DNA of 64,000 bases from Asticcacaulis sp. ZE23SCel15 (GTDB taxonomy: Bacteria; Pseudomonadota; Alphaproteobacteria; Caulobacterales; Caulobacteraceae), in NCBI RefSeq assembly GCF_030505395.1, contig NZ_CP130044.1, positions 3,710,218 through 3,774,217 of the forward strand, given 5' to 3'. Made by a program: the position numbers and the translations under genes. Below, piece by piece: positions 62,779-64,000 of this stretch (positions within the stretch are counted from its first letter, which is position 1; every line of letters begins with the position of its first letter). Below the pieces are notes generated by a model. That model had not been told where the DNA came from and did no database searches. It worked only from the letters and a program-made list of their open reading frames with translations.

Positions 62779-63213
62779 TCAGTTTGATTTGAAGCCATGA
62801 TTATTTTTCATGTCATCTATCATATCGCACAAGTCATCAAAAAATTCAGCTATGTCTAACGCATCCCCGCTTTCAATTCTTTTGGAGATCATAGTCAGGG
62901 GAAATATTAGAACAGTCGTTTGAGGAACTTGTAGTGCAGCATCGCGGCCATATTCATCTTCAACAGCGACCCAGATAAGTCCCAGCCTTTGTTTAATGGC
63001 ATCACCTAGCGTGGCTCCTAAACTCTGCAACTTCCACGTTTCGTCAAGCTTAATCCAACCGTTAGTTAGTATGGTCTCAAGCAGGCGTAACTTGCCGTCA
63101 AGTGTTTCATAATGATGGCGGGCTTCCGGCTCGAAATGGTCTCGCACCCAGGATCTCTGCGCTTCCAAATCGGCAGCATCCTCAGCCGACAACTCTTCAA
63201 TCTTCTGATCCAT
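62779..63213 (-). CDS. DUF3806 family protein
   Basis: A roughly 144-residue protein of the DUF3806 family: LGDAIKQRLGLIWVAVEDEYGRDAALQVPQTTVLIFPLTMISKRIESGDALDIAEFFDDL. Function unknown. The first start that does not overlap argJ is at 63213; an in-frame ATG at 63276 would overlap the end of argJ by 38 bases. The AT-richer sequence and position between argJ and mutT suggest a later insertion. Confidence 0.75.
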   Translation of the reverse strand: MDQKIEELSAEDAADLEAQRSWVRDHFEPEARHHYETLDGKLRLLETILTNGWIKLDETWKLQSLGATLGDAIKQRLGLIWVAVEDEYGRDAALQVPQTTVLIFPLTMISKRIESGDALDIAEFFDDLCDMIDDMKNNHGFKSN

Positions 63214-63238
63214 CAGCCCATTACTCAGCAATTGAAGA

Positions 63239-64000
63239 TTATGACCTGTAATCGCCGTTGATTGAAATATATCCATGTGTCAGGTCGCAAGTGTAGACAT
63301 GCGCCGCGCCGCGGCCGACGCCGACATCGACGCTGACCTCAAGCTCAGCGTTCTTCATATAGGCGCTCATGGCGGCCTCATCATACCCCAGCGACACCGC
63401 ACCATTTTCGGCGGCCACAAGGTCACCGAATTTGATCGAGATGCGGTCACGGTCGACCTCTTCCTCGGTCTTGCCGACCGCCATGACGATCCGGCCCCAG
63501 TTGGCGTCTTCGCCCGCAAAGGCGGTCTTGACCAGCGGGCTTTCGGCAATGGACTTGGCGATTTTGCGCGCTGACGCCGGCGATGACGCACCGGTCACAT
63601 TGATCTTGACCAGCTTGCGCGCGCCTTCGCCGTCGCGCACCAACTGGATGGCGAGGTTGTGCATGACCTTTTCCAGTTTAACGCGGAAGTCGGCCAACCG
63701 CCGGTCACCGGCTCTGGATATCTTGGGCGACCGTGACGCCCCCGTCGCAAACAACAGCGCTGTATCATTGGTTGAGGTATCGCCGTCAACCGTCACGCAG
63801 TTGAACGTCGTGCGGGTATAGAGCCCCAGCAGGGATTGCAGCACGCCCGCCGACAGATTGGCGTCGGTGACGATAAAGGCCAGCATGGTCGCCATATCGG
63901 GTGCGATCATGCCCGAGCCCTTGGCAATACCTGCGATGCGCACCTCGACTCCGTCGATTTCGGCAAATTCGTAGGCGCCCTTGGGGAAGGTGTCGGTGGT
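63239..64000 (-). CDS. argJ: Ornithine acetyltransferase ArgJ (partial)
   Basis: The right edge of the window cuts the 5' end; the visible part runs to the normal C-terminus [13 protein letters not shown]. The autoprocessing site is visible as MATMLAF, where the second Thr is the nucleophile of the mature beta chain, and other conserved parts include [14 protein letters not shown] and [15 protein letters not shown]. ArgJ moves acetyl from N-acetylornithine to glutamate in arginine synthesis. The frame remains open through 64000. Confidence 0.97.
   Translation of the reverse strand, partial: TTDTFPKGAYEFAEIDGVEVRIAGIAKGSGMIAPDMATMLAFIVTDANLSAGVLQSLLGLYTRTTFNCVTVDGDTSTNDTALLFATGASRSPKISRAGDRRLADFRVKLEKVMHNLAIQLVRDGEGARKLVKINVTGASSPASARKIAKSIAESPLVKTAFAGEDANWGRIVMAVGKTEEEVDRDRISIKFGDLVAAENGAVSLGYDEAAMSAYMKNAELEVSVDVGVGRGAAHVYTCDLTHGYISINGDYRS

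Overview
The window reads like the chromosome of a Caulobacterales alphaproteobacterium, most plausibly an Asticcacaulis-type organism. This is an inference from gene content: several large Caulobacter-type TonB-dependent receptors, a FecI/FecR pair, the alphaproteobacterial families UPF0262 and DUF2948 next to murA, and an infA-maf-rng-yacG block. No rRNA or other species marker is present.

Positions 1-10.4 kb hold single genes and small operons: a family 2 glycosyltransferase, a double-AAA ATPase, a transglutaminase-like protein, and a three-gene minus-strand operon (NTF2-like, DUF6265, esterase-fold protein) divergent from a LytS/LytTR two-component pair. Positions 10.4-36.1 kb look like a phosphate-scavenging region. 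It contains three TonB-dependent receptors, a secreted tyrosine-phosphatase-like protein, a tandem TetR regulator, FecI/FecR, a PhoA-type and a PhoD-type alkaline phosphatase, PhnDCE, a HAD phosphatase, an RpiR regulator and a phosphocholine-type phospholipase C. Six Pho-box-like direct repeats (two 7-mers at 11-bp spacing) lie in front of these units, so I infer that PhoB coordinates most of the block. A PAS-PAS-GGDEF-EAL gene and two gene scars (integrase and porin fragments) interrupt it.

Positions 36.73-55.76 kb form a genomic island of about 19 kb inserted at the 3' end of tRNA-Phe. A near-copy of the tRNA 3' end (36734-36756) marks the left boundary, and an intact DUF4102 tyrosine integrase lies next to the tRNA at the right. 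A second, internally deleted integrase remnant sits just outside the left boundary, suggesting an older element at the same site. The backbone (AlpA, TraC, TraD, a MobQ/TraA relaxase with an RSF1010/Ti-like oriT, DUF6118) is that of an integrative mobilizable element without its own type IV secretion genes. The cargo includes an unusual operon (TULIP-like protein, small lipoprotein, Hint-domain protein, subtilisin), an MNT-HEPN fusion, a Fic protein, and a ParB-like / nuclease-like / D12 adenine methylase group that looks like an undescribed restriction or defence module.

Positions 55.8-64 kb return to core genes: yacG, rng, maf, infA, an outer membrane barrel, UPF0262, DUF2948, murA, tRNA-Thr, mutT, a DUF3806 protein and argJ (cut by the window edge).
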